Below, piece after piece: positions 26,270 through 34,306 of a DNA stretch of 64,000 bases (its first letter is position 1; each line of letters opens with the position of its first letter). A program made the translations under genes and the position numbers. Under the pieces are notes generated by a model. The model worked only from the letters and a program-made list of their open reading frames with translations. It was not told the DNA's origin and did no database searches. Source of the stretch: Rhizobium hidalgonense. Its GTDB lineage: Bacteria > Pseudomonadota > Alphaproteobacteria > Rhizobiales > Rhizobiaceae. Location: contig NZ_LODW01000127.1 in the NCBI RefSeq assembly GCF_002914525.1, positions 124,001 to 188,000 on the forward strand. Direction: 5' to 3'.

Positions 26270-26326
26270 ATGAAAATCGCAACGGCTCTTATCGTGGTGG
26301 GAAAGCGCATGGGCAGGATGGTGTAA
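26270..26326 (+). CDS. ilvL: Leader peptide of the ilvBN operon
   Basis: The 18-codon frame encodes MKIATALIVVGKRMGRMV. Leu-Ile-Val-Val in succession (codons 7-10, CTT ATC GTG GTG) matches the branched-chain amino acids made with ilvBN, the hallmark of attenuation by ribosome stalling. It lies between a sigma-70-type promoter and a T-rich terminator, 118 bp before ilvB. There is no obvious ribosome site, which is common when transcription starts close to the ATG. Confidence 0.75.
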   Translation: MKIATALIVVGKRMGRMV

Positions 26327-26383
26327 CCATCCGGCGGTAGCCACCCATGCGCTAGATGACAGGCTCCTTCGGGGCCTTTTTTT
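26305..26383 (+). promoter_or_regulatory. ilvBN attenuator region with rho-independent terminator
   Basis: GCGCATGGG (26305-26313) pairs perfectly with CCCATGCGC (26344-26352), and between them GGATGG/CCATCC forms an inner hairpin over the leader stop codon. A terminator follows: AGGCTCC-TTC-GGGGCCT with seven T's (26361-26383). Stalling at the Leu-Ile-Val-Val codons, just before the first arm, would change which arms pair. The exact antiterminator pairing could not be worked out by eye. Confidence 0.65.
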
Positions 26384-26444
26384 ATGCCCGAAATTCGGGC
26401 TTCCGGCCACAAACGCAAATCCCAGCATCAAACGGAACAGACAG

Positions 26445-28235
26445 ATGAGCACGGACAACCAGGCGGCAGGCAATCGGATGACGGGAGCGGAGATCGTTCT
26501 CAAGGCGCTGAAGGACAATGGCGTCGAACATATCTTCGGCTATCCCGGCGGCGCGGTCCTGCCGATCTATGACGAGATCTTCCAGCAAGACGAGGTCAAG
26601 CACATCCTCGTCCGCCACGAGCAGGGGGCAGGCCACGCGGCCGAAGGTTATGCCCGCTCCACCGGCAAGGTCGGCGTCATGCTGGTCACCTCGGGTCCGG
26701 GCGCTACCAATGCGGTCACCCCGTTGCAGGATGCGCTGATGGATTCGGTCCCGCTCGTCTGCCTGACCGGTCAGGTCCCGACCCCGCTGATCGGCTCCGA
26801 CGCCTTCCAGGAATGCGATACGGTCGGCATCACCCGGCCCTGCACCAAGCACAACTGGCTGGTCAAGGACGTCAACCAGCTCGCCGCCGTCATTCACGAG
26901 GCCTTCCGCATCGCCCAGTCCGGCCGTCCGGGCCCGGTGGTCGTCGATATTCCGAAAGACGTACAGTTTGCCACCGGCACCTACACACCGCCCGCGGATT
27001 ACACGATTCAGAAGAGCTATCAGCCGAAGATCCAGGGCGACCTCAACCAGATCCATGCGGCGATCGAACTGATGGCGAATGCGCGCCGTCCGATCATCTA
27101 CTCCGGCGGCGGCGTCATCAATTCCGGCCCCGAGGCCTCCAAGCTGCTGCGCGAGCTGGTCGAGCTCACCGATTTCCCGATCACCTCGACGCTGATGGGC
27201 CTCGGCGCTTATCCTGCTTCGGGCAAGAACTGGCTGAAAATGCTCGGCATGCACGGCTCTTACGAAGCCAACATGGCGATGCACGACTGCGATGTCATGG
27301 TTTGCATCGGCGCGCGCTTCGACGACCGCATCACCGGCCGCCTCAACGCCTTTTCGCCGAACTCGAAGAAGATCCATATCGACATCGATCCTTCCTCGAT
27401 CAACAAGAACGTCCGCGTCGATATCGGCATCCGCGGGGATGTCGGCCACGTTCTCGAAGATATGGTTCGCTTGTGGCGGGCGCTGCCGAAGAAACCGGAG
27501 AAGGGTCGTATCGAGGAATGGTGGACCGATATCGCCCGCTGGCGGGCGCGTAACTCCTTCGCCTATACGAAAAGCAGCGATGTCATCATGCCGCAATATG
27601 CGCTGGAGCGGCTCTATGCCCACACTAAGGACCGCGATACCTACATCACCACCGAAGTCGGCCAGCACCAGATGTGGGCGGCGCAGTTCTTCGGGTTCGA
27701 GCAGCCGAACCGTTGGATGACCTCGGGCGGCCTCGGCACGATGGGCTACGGCCTGCCCGCTGCACTCGGCGTGCAGATCGCCCATCCCGAAAGCCTGGTC
27801 ATCGATATTGCCGGCGACGCGTCGATCCAGATGTGCATCCAGGAAATGTCGGCAGCGATCCAGCACGACGCGCCGATCAAGATCTTCATCATGAACAACC
27901 AATATATGGGCATGGTGCGCCAGTGGCAGCAACTGCTGCACGGCAACCGTCTGTCGAACTCCTATACCGAGGCGATGCCCGATTTCGTCAAGCTGGCGGA
28001 AGCCTATGGTGCCGTCGGCCTGCGCTGTGAAAAGCCGGAGCATCTCGACGACACGATTCTGGAGATGATCGAAGTCAGAAAGCCGGTCATTTTCGATTGC
28101 CGTGTTGCCAATCTCGCCAATTGCTTCCCGATGATTCCCTCGGGCAAGGCCCATAACGAAATGCTGCTGCCGGACGAAGCCACCGACGAAGCGGTCGCCA
28201 ATGCGATCGACGCCAAGGGCCGCGCGCTCGTCTGA
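26445..28235 (+). CDS. ilvB: Acetolactate synthase, large (catalytic) subunit
   Basis: Acetolactate synthase uses thiamine diphosphate to condense pyruvate with pyruvate or 2-ketobutyrate, the first common step of valine, leucine and isoleucine synthesis. The 596-residue product shows the catalytic Glu region VRHEQGAGHAAEGYARSTGKVG, the central FAD-associated domain (GVINSGPEASKLLRELV), and the C-terminal diphosphate/Mg2+ motif GDASIQMCIQEMSAAIQHDAPIKIFIMNNQYMGMV. ilvN follows 20 bp later. Expression is probably set by the leader peptide and terminator at 26270-26383. Confidence 0.96.
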   Translation: MSTDNQAAGNRMTGAEIVLKALKDNGVEHIFGYPGGAVLPIYDEIFQQDEVKHILVRHEQGAGHAAEGYARSTGKVGVMLVTSGPGATNAVTPLQDALMDSVPLVCLTGQVPTPLIGSDAFQECDTVGITRPCTKHNWLVKDVNQLAAVIHEAFRIAQSGRPGPVVVDIPKDVQFATGTYTPPADYTIQKSYQPKIQGDLNQIHAAIELMANARRPIIYSGGGVINSGPEASKLLRELVELTDFPITSTLMGLGAYPASGKNWLKMLGMHGSYEANMAMHDCDVMVCIGARFDDRITGRLNAFSPNSKKIHIDIDPSSINKNVRVDIGIRGDVGHVLEDMVRLWRALPKKPEKGRIEEWWTDIARWRARNSFAYTKSSDVIMPQYALERLYAHTKDRDTYITTEVGQHQMWAAQFFGFEQPNRWMTSGGLGTMGYGLPAALGVQIAHPESLVIDIAGDASIQMCIQEMSAAIQHDAPIKIFIMNNQYMGMVRQWQQLLHGNRLSNSYTEAMPDFVKLAEAYGAVGLRCEKPEHLDDTILEMIEVRKPVIFDCRVANLANCFPMIPSGKAHNEMLLPDEATDEAVANAIDAKGRALV

Positions 28236-28255
28236 TAAAGGAAAGAACCATCGCC

Positions 28256-28828
28256 ATGAACGCACACCTACAGCCCACGGGCTCCGCCTATTTCATCTCG
28301 CCCGAAACGGCGGCGATCGAAAGTCACACGCTTTCCATTCTCGTCGACAACGAGCCGGGCGTTCTTGCCCGGGTCATCGGTCTGTTCTCCGGCCGCGGCT
28401 ACAATATCGAGAGCCTGACGGTCTCCGAAACCGAACACCAAGCGCATCTTTCCCGTATCACCATCGTCACGCGCGGCACGCCGCACGTGCTGGAGCAGAT
28501 CAAGGCGCAGCTCGAGCGCATCGTGCCGGTGCATCGCGTCGTCGACCTGACGGTGCGCGCCCGCGAACTCGGTCAGGAACGGCCGATCGAGCGCGAAGTG
28601 GCGCTGGTCAAGGTGATCGGCGAAGGCGAGATGCGCGCCGAGACGCTGCGTCTTGCCGATGCATTCCATGCCAAGGTGGTCGACGCGACGATCGATCACT
28701 TCATTCTGGAGATCACCGGCAAGTCGTCGAAGATCGACCAGTTCGTGGCAATCATGAAGCCGCTCGGCCTGATCGAGGTCTGCCGCACGGGTATTGCCGC
28801 GATGAACCGTGGCGCGCAGGGGATGTGA
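28256..28828 (+). CDS. ilvN: Acetolactate synthase, small (regulatory) subunit
   Basis: The 190-residue product is the ACT-domain subunit that activates IlvB and gives valine feedback inhibition. The ACT domain is at about residues 24-95 (HTLSILVDNEPGVLARVIGLFSGRGYNIESLTVSETE), followed by the family's C-terminal ALS_ss domain (EVALVKVIGEGEMRAETLRLADAFHAKVVD). The length suits the long IlvH-type subunit. It lies 20 bp after ilvB with AAAGGAAAGA before the ATG and is cotranscribed with it. Confidence 0.95.
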   Translation: MNAHLQPTGSAYFISPETAAIESHTLSILVDNEPGVLARVIGLFSGRGYNIESLTVSETEHQAHLSRITIVTRGTPHVLEQIKAQLERIVPVHRVVDLTVRARELGQERPIEREVALVKVIGEGEMRAETLRLADAFHAKVVDATIDHFILEITGKSSKIDQFVAIMKPLGLIEVCRTGIAAMNRGAQGM

Positions 28829-28847
28829 GTCCCCAATATTGACTCGA

Positions 28848-28924
28848 CGTTGTCCTCGGCCTTGTGCCGACGATCTGCTGCGTATGGAACGGCGCAGATC
28901 CTCGACACAAGCTCGAGCATGACG
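28848..28924. repeat. Palindromic intergenic repeat, family B, copy 1
   Basis: The left end (CGTTGTCCTCGGCCTTGTG) is an imperfect inverted match to the right end (CACAAGCTCGAGCATGACG), with inner arms GATCTGCTGCG/CGCAGATC. The same sequence pattern recurs at 49533-49610. It fills the gap between ilvN and the convergent aldo/keto reductase gene. Confidence 0.7.
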
Positions 28925-28970
28925 GAAGAGGAGTTGGCGGGCTTTGGGAAACAGTTCGAGCCGCTGGCGA

Positions 28971-29819
28971 TCAAAGCATCTCCAGCGGCTTTTTCCTTGC
29001 CGGCGGCGGGAAGGCGGCGTCCAGCGCTTCCCAATCCTCGTTGGTGATCTCAAGCGAGACGCAGTCGCGGTTTTCGCGAACGCGTTCGGCATTCGAGGTC
29101 TTCGGGATGACGATGACGCCGTCGCGTTCGAGCAGGAAGGCCAGCGCCAACTGCGCTGGCGTTGCCTGATAGGCCTTAGCGATGCGGATCAGCTCCGCAT
29201 TATGCAGTATGTTTCCTTGCTCGATTGGCGAATAGGCCATGACGGGAATGCCGCGGCTCTGGCACCAGGGCAGCAGATCGAATTCGATGCCGCGGCGGGC
29301 GAGATTGTAGAGCACCTGGTTGGCGGCGACATTGGCGCCGTCGGGCACGCCGAGCAGTTCCTCCATGTCGTCGGTGTCGAAATTGGAGACGCCCCAGGCG
29401 CCGATTTTGCCGGATGCCTTGAGCCTTTCAAAGGCCGCGACGGTCTCGGCGAGCGGATAGTTGCCGCGCCAGTGCAGGAGATAGAGATCGATGCGGTCGG
29501 TGCCCAGTCGTTCGAGGCTGTGCTCGCAGGCTTCGATCGTGCCTTTCAGGCTGGCATTCCATGGATAGACCTTGCTGACGATAAACACCTCGTCGCGCCG
29601 CCCGCTGATCGCCTGGCCGACGATCTCCTCGGCGTCGCCGTCGCCGTACATTTCGGCGGTGTCGATCAGCGTCATGCCGAGATCGATGCCGGTCCTCAGG
29701 CTTTCGACCTCGGCGCCTGCATGACCGGCATCCTCGCCCATGGCCCAAGTTCCCTGGCCGAGCGCCGGCACTTGCGCGCCGTTCGGGAAGGTGATTGTCG
29801 GGATCGGGTCGTCTTGCAT
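28971..29819 (-). CDS. Aldo/keto reductase
   Basis: The product is an NAD(P)H-dependent aldo/keto reductase of the YeaE/2,5-diketo-gluconate reductase type, of about 282 residues. Motifs: LGQGTWAMGEDAGH, DTAEMYGDGDAEEIVG (Asp and Tyr), VSKVYPWNAS (Lys), LLHWRGNYPL (His) and the cofactor segment VIPKTSNAERVRENRD. The ATG at 29819 (MQDDPIPTITFPNG) is preceded by GGAAAAG; in-frame starts at 29831 and 29852 exist. It is not linked to a clear pathway by its neighbours. Confidence 0.9.
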   Translation of the reverse strand: MQDDPIPTITFPNGAQVPALGQGTWAMGEDAGHAGAEVESLRTGIDLGMTLIDTAEMYGDGDAEEIVGQAISGRRDEVFIVSKVYPWNASLKGTIEACEHSLERLGTDRIDLYLLHWRGNYPLAETVAAFERLKASGKIGAWGVSNFDTDDMEELLGVPDGANVAANQVLYNLARRGIEFDLLPWCQSRGIPVMAYSPIEQGNILHNAELIRIAKAYQATPAQLALAFLLERDGVIVIPKTSNAERVRENRDCVSLEITNEDWEALDAAFPPPARKKPLEML

Positions 29820-29973
29820 GATCTTTTCCATTTTGCAGGAGATTGCGGCCAATTCCTATCTTTCAAGTAATCCTGTCACCATGACAATGATGGAATGGCA
29901 TCGGCACTTTAGGACAGCTAGATTGACCTAAATAAAACCGGCTCCGAAGAATGGCCGGTCCCCGGGAGGTTTC

Positions 29974-30567
29974 ATGCCGCTGGATACGTTTTTCGCCCTC
30001 GTCCTCTTTGCCTTCACGACGTCGATCACGCCGGGGCCGAACAATATGATGCTCTTTGCATCGGGCGTGAATTTCGGCTTCCGCAGGACCGTCCCGCATA
30101 TGTTCGGCATCGGTGTCGGCTTCTTCTCGCTGCTCATCGGCGTCGGCTTGGGGCTCGGCGCGCTGCTGCACGCGGTGCCTGTCGCCTATACGGTGCTGAA
30201 ATTTGCCGGCGGCGCCTATCTCGTCTGGATTGCCTGGAAGATTGCCTCATCGCGGTCGCTGAGTGAAGGCAAGAGCGGCGTAAAACCGATGTCTTTTTTC
30301 GCGGCAGCCGCCTTCCAGTGGGTCAATCCGAAAGCCTGGGTGATGGCGGTCACGGCGATGGCGACCTATACCAATCCTCAGCTCTATCTCGTCAGCGTGC
30401 TGATCGTCGGCCTGGCCTTCGCGGCGGTCAATATTCCCAGCGTTTCGACATGGGCGGGCTTCGGCTCGGCGCTCAGGGAATGGCTTTCCGACCCGGTGCG
30501 GCTGAAATGGTTCAATATCAGCATGGCGGTACTCTTGGTGGCGAGCCTCTGGCCGATGCTAAAATAG
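29974..30567 (+). CDS. LysE/RhtB-family amino-acid exporter
   Basis: The 197-residue, six-helix membrane protein fits the LysE/RhtB exporters, which pump amino acids or homoserine lactones out of the cell. The signature SITPGPNNMMLFASGVNFGFRR is at residues 17-38, and FQWVNPKAWVMAVTAMATY is the conserved central segment. GGGAGG lies before the ATG. Its end overlaps by 9 bp the convergent DUF2269 gene. The substrate is not predictable. Confidence 0.9.
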   Translation: MPLDTFFALVLFAFTTSITPGPNNMMLFASGVNFGFRRTVPHMFGIGVGFFSLLIGVGLGLGALLHAVPVAYTVLKFAGGAYLVWIAWKIASSRSLSEGKSGVKPMSFFAAAAFQWVNPKAWVMAVTAMATYTNPQLYLVSVLIVGLAFAAVNIPSVSTWAGFGSALREWLSDPVRLKWFNISMAVLLVASLWPMLK

Positions 30568-31034
30568 AGCGATCGCCGGTTTCGTCAGCATCAGCCAGAG
30601 AATGCCGAGGACGGCTGCGAAGGCCGGAAAGCCGCAGGCAAACCAGATGCGGTAGAGGCTGAAATAGGCAGGCGGCAAGGGGCTTGCGGAAGCCGAGGCG
30701 GCGCGGGCGAGATCGCGAAGCTGGATCTGGATCCAGACGACCGGCAGCCAGAACAGGCCAGTGACGACGTAAAGGGTCAGCGAAAGCGCAATCCAGCCTT
30801 CCGAAAGCTCCCAACCGATCGAGCGCGCCAGCAGATAGCCGGTCACCGGCTGGAGTACGGCGGCTGTGGCGGTGAAGACGGTGTCGGCGACGACGACGGT
30901 CGCGGCGACATGGGCGATCAGGACGGGATTCGCGTCCGGTGTGCCATCACCATGAAGAAAGCGATGCCGGCGCCGGTGCCGAAGAGCGCGGTCGCGCCGA
31001 TGACATGGGCAAGCAGCAGCCATTGTTCCAGCAT
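30559..31034 (-). pseudogene. DUF2269-family membrane protein gene with a frameshift
   Basis: From ATG at 31034 the frame reads MLEQWLLLAHVIGATALFGTG and GIAFFMVMAHRT, a good DUF2269 N-terminus, but ends at a stop 39 codons in. The rest of the family sequence (NPVLIAHVAATVVVADTVFTATA to the end at 30559) is in another frame of the same strand. One base appears to be missing near 30930-30936 (around the CACCGGACGCGAATCCC stretch); adding one would restore MAHRT-x-NPVLIAHV. The ATG overlaps the stop of the upstream gene (TGATG), showing former translational coupling. It may be a real mutation, a sequencing error, or less likely a programmed shift. Confidence 0.75.
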
Positions 31035-32308
31035 CAGCGTTCATCCAGCGTGGCAAGCGCCGTCAGCGTCAGCAGGATCGACGGCAGCACCTTGACGAGG
31101 ACGCCGAGCGGATCGAGCCAAAGCGCCGGTTCGAGCAGGCTGGCGCCGATGAGGTAAGCGAAAGAGACGGCCAGCATGCCGAGGAGGGCGCGTTTGGCGA
31201 GCGGACGGACAAGCACGGCGGCGCCAAGTGCGATGTCGATGAGGCAGGTCGCAAGCGTCAGAGCCGTGGCCGTCGCGTCCGGCATGAACGGCAGGAAGTG
31301 GGCCGATGTCTTCTCCAGCGCCAGCAGCGGGATCAGGCCGGAGAGCAGCCAGAAGACGGAGAGGCCTGCTATAGTCAGCGGCTTCAGGAGATAGAGCCGA
31401 GCGAACCAGAGGTCCTGCACGCCGGAGGGATTGGCCGAGAGCGCTGCGGCCGCGGATGTCGTGGTGAGGCCGCTTTCTGCCTTGGCGCTTCGTATGCCCT
31501 CCGACATGACCGTCATCGCCGTCGAGCGCAGCGGCGAACGCCAGCCGAGCAGCCCGGCCATATCGGCAAGCCACGTCACGGGCCTCGCAAGCCACGGGGC
31601 AAGGGAAAAGACGCGGGCAGCCGGCAGGCCCAGCCATTGCCGGTGCAGGCGGACGAGCTCGGCGAGCGTTAGGATTTCATCGGCGGCGAGATCGATATTC
31701 CCACGGAGGTCACCTGTGACCGCCCGCGATACGGCTTCCGCCACATCGTCCACAGCAAGCGTTTCGACCGGACTGTCGGCATGGATGAGCGGAAGCACCA
31801 GGGGACTGGCGGCGAGCGCCCTGAGCAGCGACGAGCCGCCATGGGCATTGCGGCCGAGAACCAGGGCAGGGCGCAGGATGAGATAAGGCAGACCGCTTGC
31901 CGCCAGCGCCTCATCGGCCCGCCGCTTGGTGGCGAGAAAAGGCAGATTGCCCGCCGCGCCCGTCGTCCTTGCGGAGATTTGGACGATCAGAGGCCGCGAC
32001 GTCCGTTTGGCCGCGGAATAGAGCGCCAGCATTGCATCGGCCTGCGTCGCCGCCACGTCATCGGAAAGACCGTCCTGCAGCGCACCGGCGCAATTGACGA
32101 CGACGTGCTGGCCCTCAAGGAGATCGCCCCAGTCCTCGGGTTTGGCCATACGGGACAGATCGGCCCGCCGCCAATCGATCGCCGGCTGTTTCAGGCGGGC
32201 ACGCGCGGGATTGCGGCCGAGCCCGGTGACGGCATGCCCATCGGCCGCAAGCCGGGCAGCGACGACGGAGCCTATGAAGCCGGTTGCGCCGAGAATCAGG
32301 ATGTTCAT
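31034..32308 (-). CDS. NAD-dependent epimerase/SDR fused to DoxX-like membrane domain
   Basis: The 424-residue product begins with an atypical SDR domain (MNILILGATGFIGSVVAARLA, the GxTGxxG nucleotide site, residues 1-240; VQISARTTGAAGN in the middle). It ends with a DoxX-like four-helix membrane domain (FARLYLLKPLTIAGLSVFWLLSGLIPLLA onward, residues about 300-424). The fusion suggests a membrane-bound NAD(P)-binding protein; the reaction is unknown. The stop codon overlaps the start of the DUF2269 gene. The start is ATG at 32308. Confidence 0.85.
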   Translation of the reverse strand: MNILILGATGFIGSVVAARLAADGHAVTGLGRNPARARLKQPAIDWRRADLSRMAKPEDWGDLLEGQHVVVNCAGALQDGLSDDVAATQADAMLALYSAAKRTSRPLIVQISARTTGAAGNLPFLATKRRADEALAASGLPYLILRPALVLGRNAHGGSSLLRALAASPLVLPLIHADSPVETLAVDDVAEAVSRAVTGDLRGNIDLAADEILTLAELVRLHRQWLGLPAARVFSLAPWLARPVTWLADMAGLLGWRSPLRSTAMTVMSEGIRSAKAESGLTTTSAAAALSANPSGVQDLWFARLYLLKPLTIAGLSVFWLLSGLIPLLALEKTSAHFLPFMPDATATALTLATCLIDIALGAAVLVRPLAKRALLGMLAVSFAYLIGASLLEPALWLDPLGVLVKVLPSILLTLTALATLDER

Positions 32309-32638
32309 GGCAGGAGATTAGCGGAAAAGCTTGAGGCGGATAGGAGGGCTTGGCGGAGTTGTGGTGTATGGTAGAAAGAGGGGCGACGGTTTAAAAAAGG
32401 GCGAGACGTTTCCGCGATTCCCCTTCTCCCCAGCTGGGAGAAGATGCCGGCAGGCAGATGAGGGGGTGAGCGACAATAGGAGCGAATGCGCTGAGCGTAA
32501 GCGAAGGGCAACAATGAATGGCGTGCCGTGCGGCCCCCTCATCCGACCCTTCGGGCCACCTTCTCCCCGCTGGGGAGAAGAGGGAGCAAGACGCGGACTT
32601 CGCTCACTTTTCAGTCGCCGTTTCGGGAGGACATTGCC
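32309..32638. other. Intergenic region before nitrile hydratase operon
   Basis: This 330-bp spacer is mostly the RIME-like element at 32419-32586, flanked by an A/G-rich stretch (32380-32412). The only other identifiable site is the GGAGG ribosome site of the next gene. Any promoter for the nitrile hydratase operon must lie beside or inside the repeat. Confidence 0.6.
32419..32586. repeat. RIME-like palindromic repeat (family C)
   Basis: The two ends are inverted: the left reads CCCCTTCTCCCCAGCTGGGAGAAGATGCC, then GGCAGATGAGGGGG; the right mirrors it with CCCCCTCATCCGACCC and CCTTCTCCCCGCTGGGGAGAAGAGGG. Each end has its own hairpin (CTTCTCCCC-AGC-TGGGAGAAG; CTTCTCCCC-GC-TGGGGAGAAG). The layout is that of Rhizobium-specific intergenic mosaic elements; the family name was assigned from memory. 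Confidence 0.75.
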
Positions 32639-33289
32639 TTGCACGACCATGACGAACATCATCACGATCACGACAACCACTACTCCGACATGCAGGCCCG
32701 CGTAAAAGCGCTGGAAACGCTGCTGACGGAGAAGAGGTTGATCGATCCGGCGGCGATCGATGCGATCGTCGAGACCTATGAGACGAAGGTGGGGCCGCGC
32801 AATGGTGCGCATGTCGTCGCCAAAGCCTGGAGCGATGCCGATTTCGCCGACTGGCTGAAGCGCGATGCGACGGCGGCGATTGCGAGCCTCGGTTATGCCG
32901 GCCGGCAGGGCGAGCATATGCGCGCCGTTTTCAATACGCCCGAGACCCATAACCTCATCGTCTGCACGCTCTGCTCCTGTTATCCCTGGTCGGTGCTCGG
33001 CCTTCCGCCGGTGTGGTACAAGGCGCCGGCCTATCGCTCGCGCGCCGTCATCGATCCGCGCGGCGTGCTGGCCGAATTCGGGCTGACGCTGCCTGAGGGC
33101 AAGAAGATCCGGGTCTGGGATTCGACGGCGGAGTTGCGTTATCTCGTGATCCCCGAGCGGCCGGCAGGCACGGAAGGCATGGATGAGCAATCGCTTGCCG
33201 GTCTAGTCAGCCGCGATGCGATGATCGGCACGGCGGTTGCAGGCAGCTCGAAGATTTCAGCAGCCGGCAGCCCGGAGGTTCTGCCATGA
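32639..33289 (+). CDS. nthA: Nitrile hydratase alpha subunit, cobalt type
   Basis: Nitrile hydratase converts nitriles to amides. The alpha subunit carries the metal in the claw motif VCTLCSC (Cys109, Cys112, Ser113, Cys114 counted from the chosen start); Thr rather than Ser in CTLC marks the cobalt type. The product is 216 residues. TTG at 32639 is chosen because GGAGG lies 8 nt upstream and the frame before it runs into the repeat element. This start gives an unusual His-rich N-terminus (seven His within the first 14 residues) that may bind or store metal. nthB starts within its stop codon (4-bp overlap). Confidence 0.93.
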   Translation: MHDHDEHHHDHDNHYSDMQARVKALETLLTEKRLIDPAAIDAIVETYETKVGPRNGAHVVAKAWSDADFADWLKRDATAAIASLGYAGRQGEHMRAVFNTPETHNLIVCTLCSCYPWSVLGLPPVWYKAPAYRSRAVIDPRGVLAEFGLTLPEGKKIRVWDSTAELRYLVIPERPAGTEGMDEQSLAGLVSRDAMIGTAVAGSSKISAAGSPEVLP

Positions 33290-33945
33290 ACGGACCGCAT
33301 GATCTCGGCGGTCAGATGGGCTTTGGGCTTGTCGCGCCCGAAAAGGACGAGCCCTATTTCCATGCCGAATGGGAAAAGCGGGCGCTCGGCATCACGCTTT
33401 CCTGCGGCGCTTTCGGCGCCTGGACGATCGATGAAAGCCGGCATGCGCGCGAGAATATTCCGCCGGCTGCCTATCTCGCGGCGAGCTATTATGAGATCTG
33501 GATGCGCGGCGTCGAGACGCTGCTGGAACGGCACGGCTTTGCGACGCGCGAGGAGCTCTCGTCCGGGCGAAAATTGAGGGAGGGGACGGCGCCGAAGCGG
33601 GTGCTGAAGGCGGATATGGTGTCGGCGGCTCTGGCGAAAGGCGGTCCTTGCGATCGTCCTGTCGAGGTCGCGCCGCTCTTTGCGGTGGGTGAGGCGGTGC
33701 GGACGAAAAATTTCAATCCGGCGACCCATACGCGGCTGCCGCGCTATGCGCGCGCCAGGACAGGTGTCGTCGAGGCTGTGCAGGGCTCTTTCGTTTTCCC
33801 CGATGATAATGCCCATGGCAAAGGCGAGAACCCGCAATGGCTCTATACCGTCGTCTTCGACGGCGTGGAGATTTGGGGCGAGGGGGCCGACCCATTGCTG
33901 ACGGTCTCGATCGATGCGTGGGAGAGCTATCTTGAGCGTGTGTGA
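33286..33945 (+). CDS. nthB: Nitrile hydratase beta subunit
   Basis: The 219-residue product is the beta subunit that completes the active site over the alpha-subunit metal. Family segments are MNGPHDLGGQMGFG at the N-terminus, the two Arg-bearing regions in FHAEWEKRALGITLSCGAFGAWTIDESRHARE, and the C-terminal SH3-like barrel (VGEAVRTKNFNPATHTRLPRYAR, GVVEAVQGSFVFPDDNAHG, LYTVVFDGVEIWGEGADP). It overlaps nthA by 4 bp and is followed at once by the accessory gene. Confidence 0.93.
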   Translation: MNGPHDLGGQMGFGLVAPEKDEPYFHAEWEKRALGITLSCGAFGAWTIDESRHARENIPPAAYLAASYYEIWMRGVETLLERHGFATREELSSGRKLREGTAPKRVLKADMVSAALAKGGPCDRPVEVAPLFAVGEAVRTKNFNPATHTRLPRYARARTGVVEAVQGSFVFPDDNAHGKGENPQWLYTVVFDGVEIWGEGADPLLTVSIDAWESYLERV

Positions 33946-34303
33946 AACGCGGTCTCAGCTGGCGCAATCGCCAGGTTTGCCGAGGTCGCCGGAGGGTGAT
34001 CCGGTTTTTCCCGAGCCTTGGGCTGCCGACGCTTTCGCCATGACGGTGCATCTGCATGAGAAGGGGCTGTTCGCCTGGGGCGAATGGGCCGAGGCCCTGT
34101 CTAAGGAGTTGCATGAGCCCGGCCGCGCGGAGGATGGCAGCGACTATTTCGACTGCTGGGTGGCGGCCCTTTGCGAACTGCTGGTCAGCCGCGGCATAGC
34201 GGATGCATCCGTCATTCTCGACCTGCAGCAGAGCTGGCAGCGGGCCGCGGAAGCGACGCCGCATGGGCAGCGGATCGAACTCATCAACGATCCGTTGCGC
34301 TGA
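33932..34303 (+). CDS. Nitrile hydratase accessory protein (activator-like)
   Basis: The 123-residue product resembles the small accessory proteins (NthB N-terminal-like, P14K/NHaseG type) that deliver cobalt or mature the alpha subunit. The segment PVFPEPWAADAFAMTVHLHEKGLFAWGEWAEALSKELH is characteristic. TTG at 33932, 9 nt after GGGAGAG, is the likely start and overlaps the end of nthB by 14 bp. The operon ends here, 3 bp before the stop of the convergent anti-sigma gene. No amidase gene is nearby. Confidence 0.85.
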   Translation: MSVCETRSQLAQSPGLPRSPEGDPVFPEPWAADAFAMTVHLHEKGLFAWGEWAEALSKELHEPGRAEDGSDYFDCWVAALCELLVSRGIADASVILDLQQSWQRAAEATPHGQRIELINDPLR

Positions 34304-34306
34304 TCT

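Noticed and set aside
26382..28265. Long minus-strand frame opposite ilvB
   Set aside because: The sense strand encodes complete acetolactate synthase; the antisense product is compositional.
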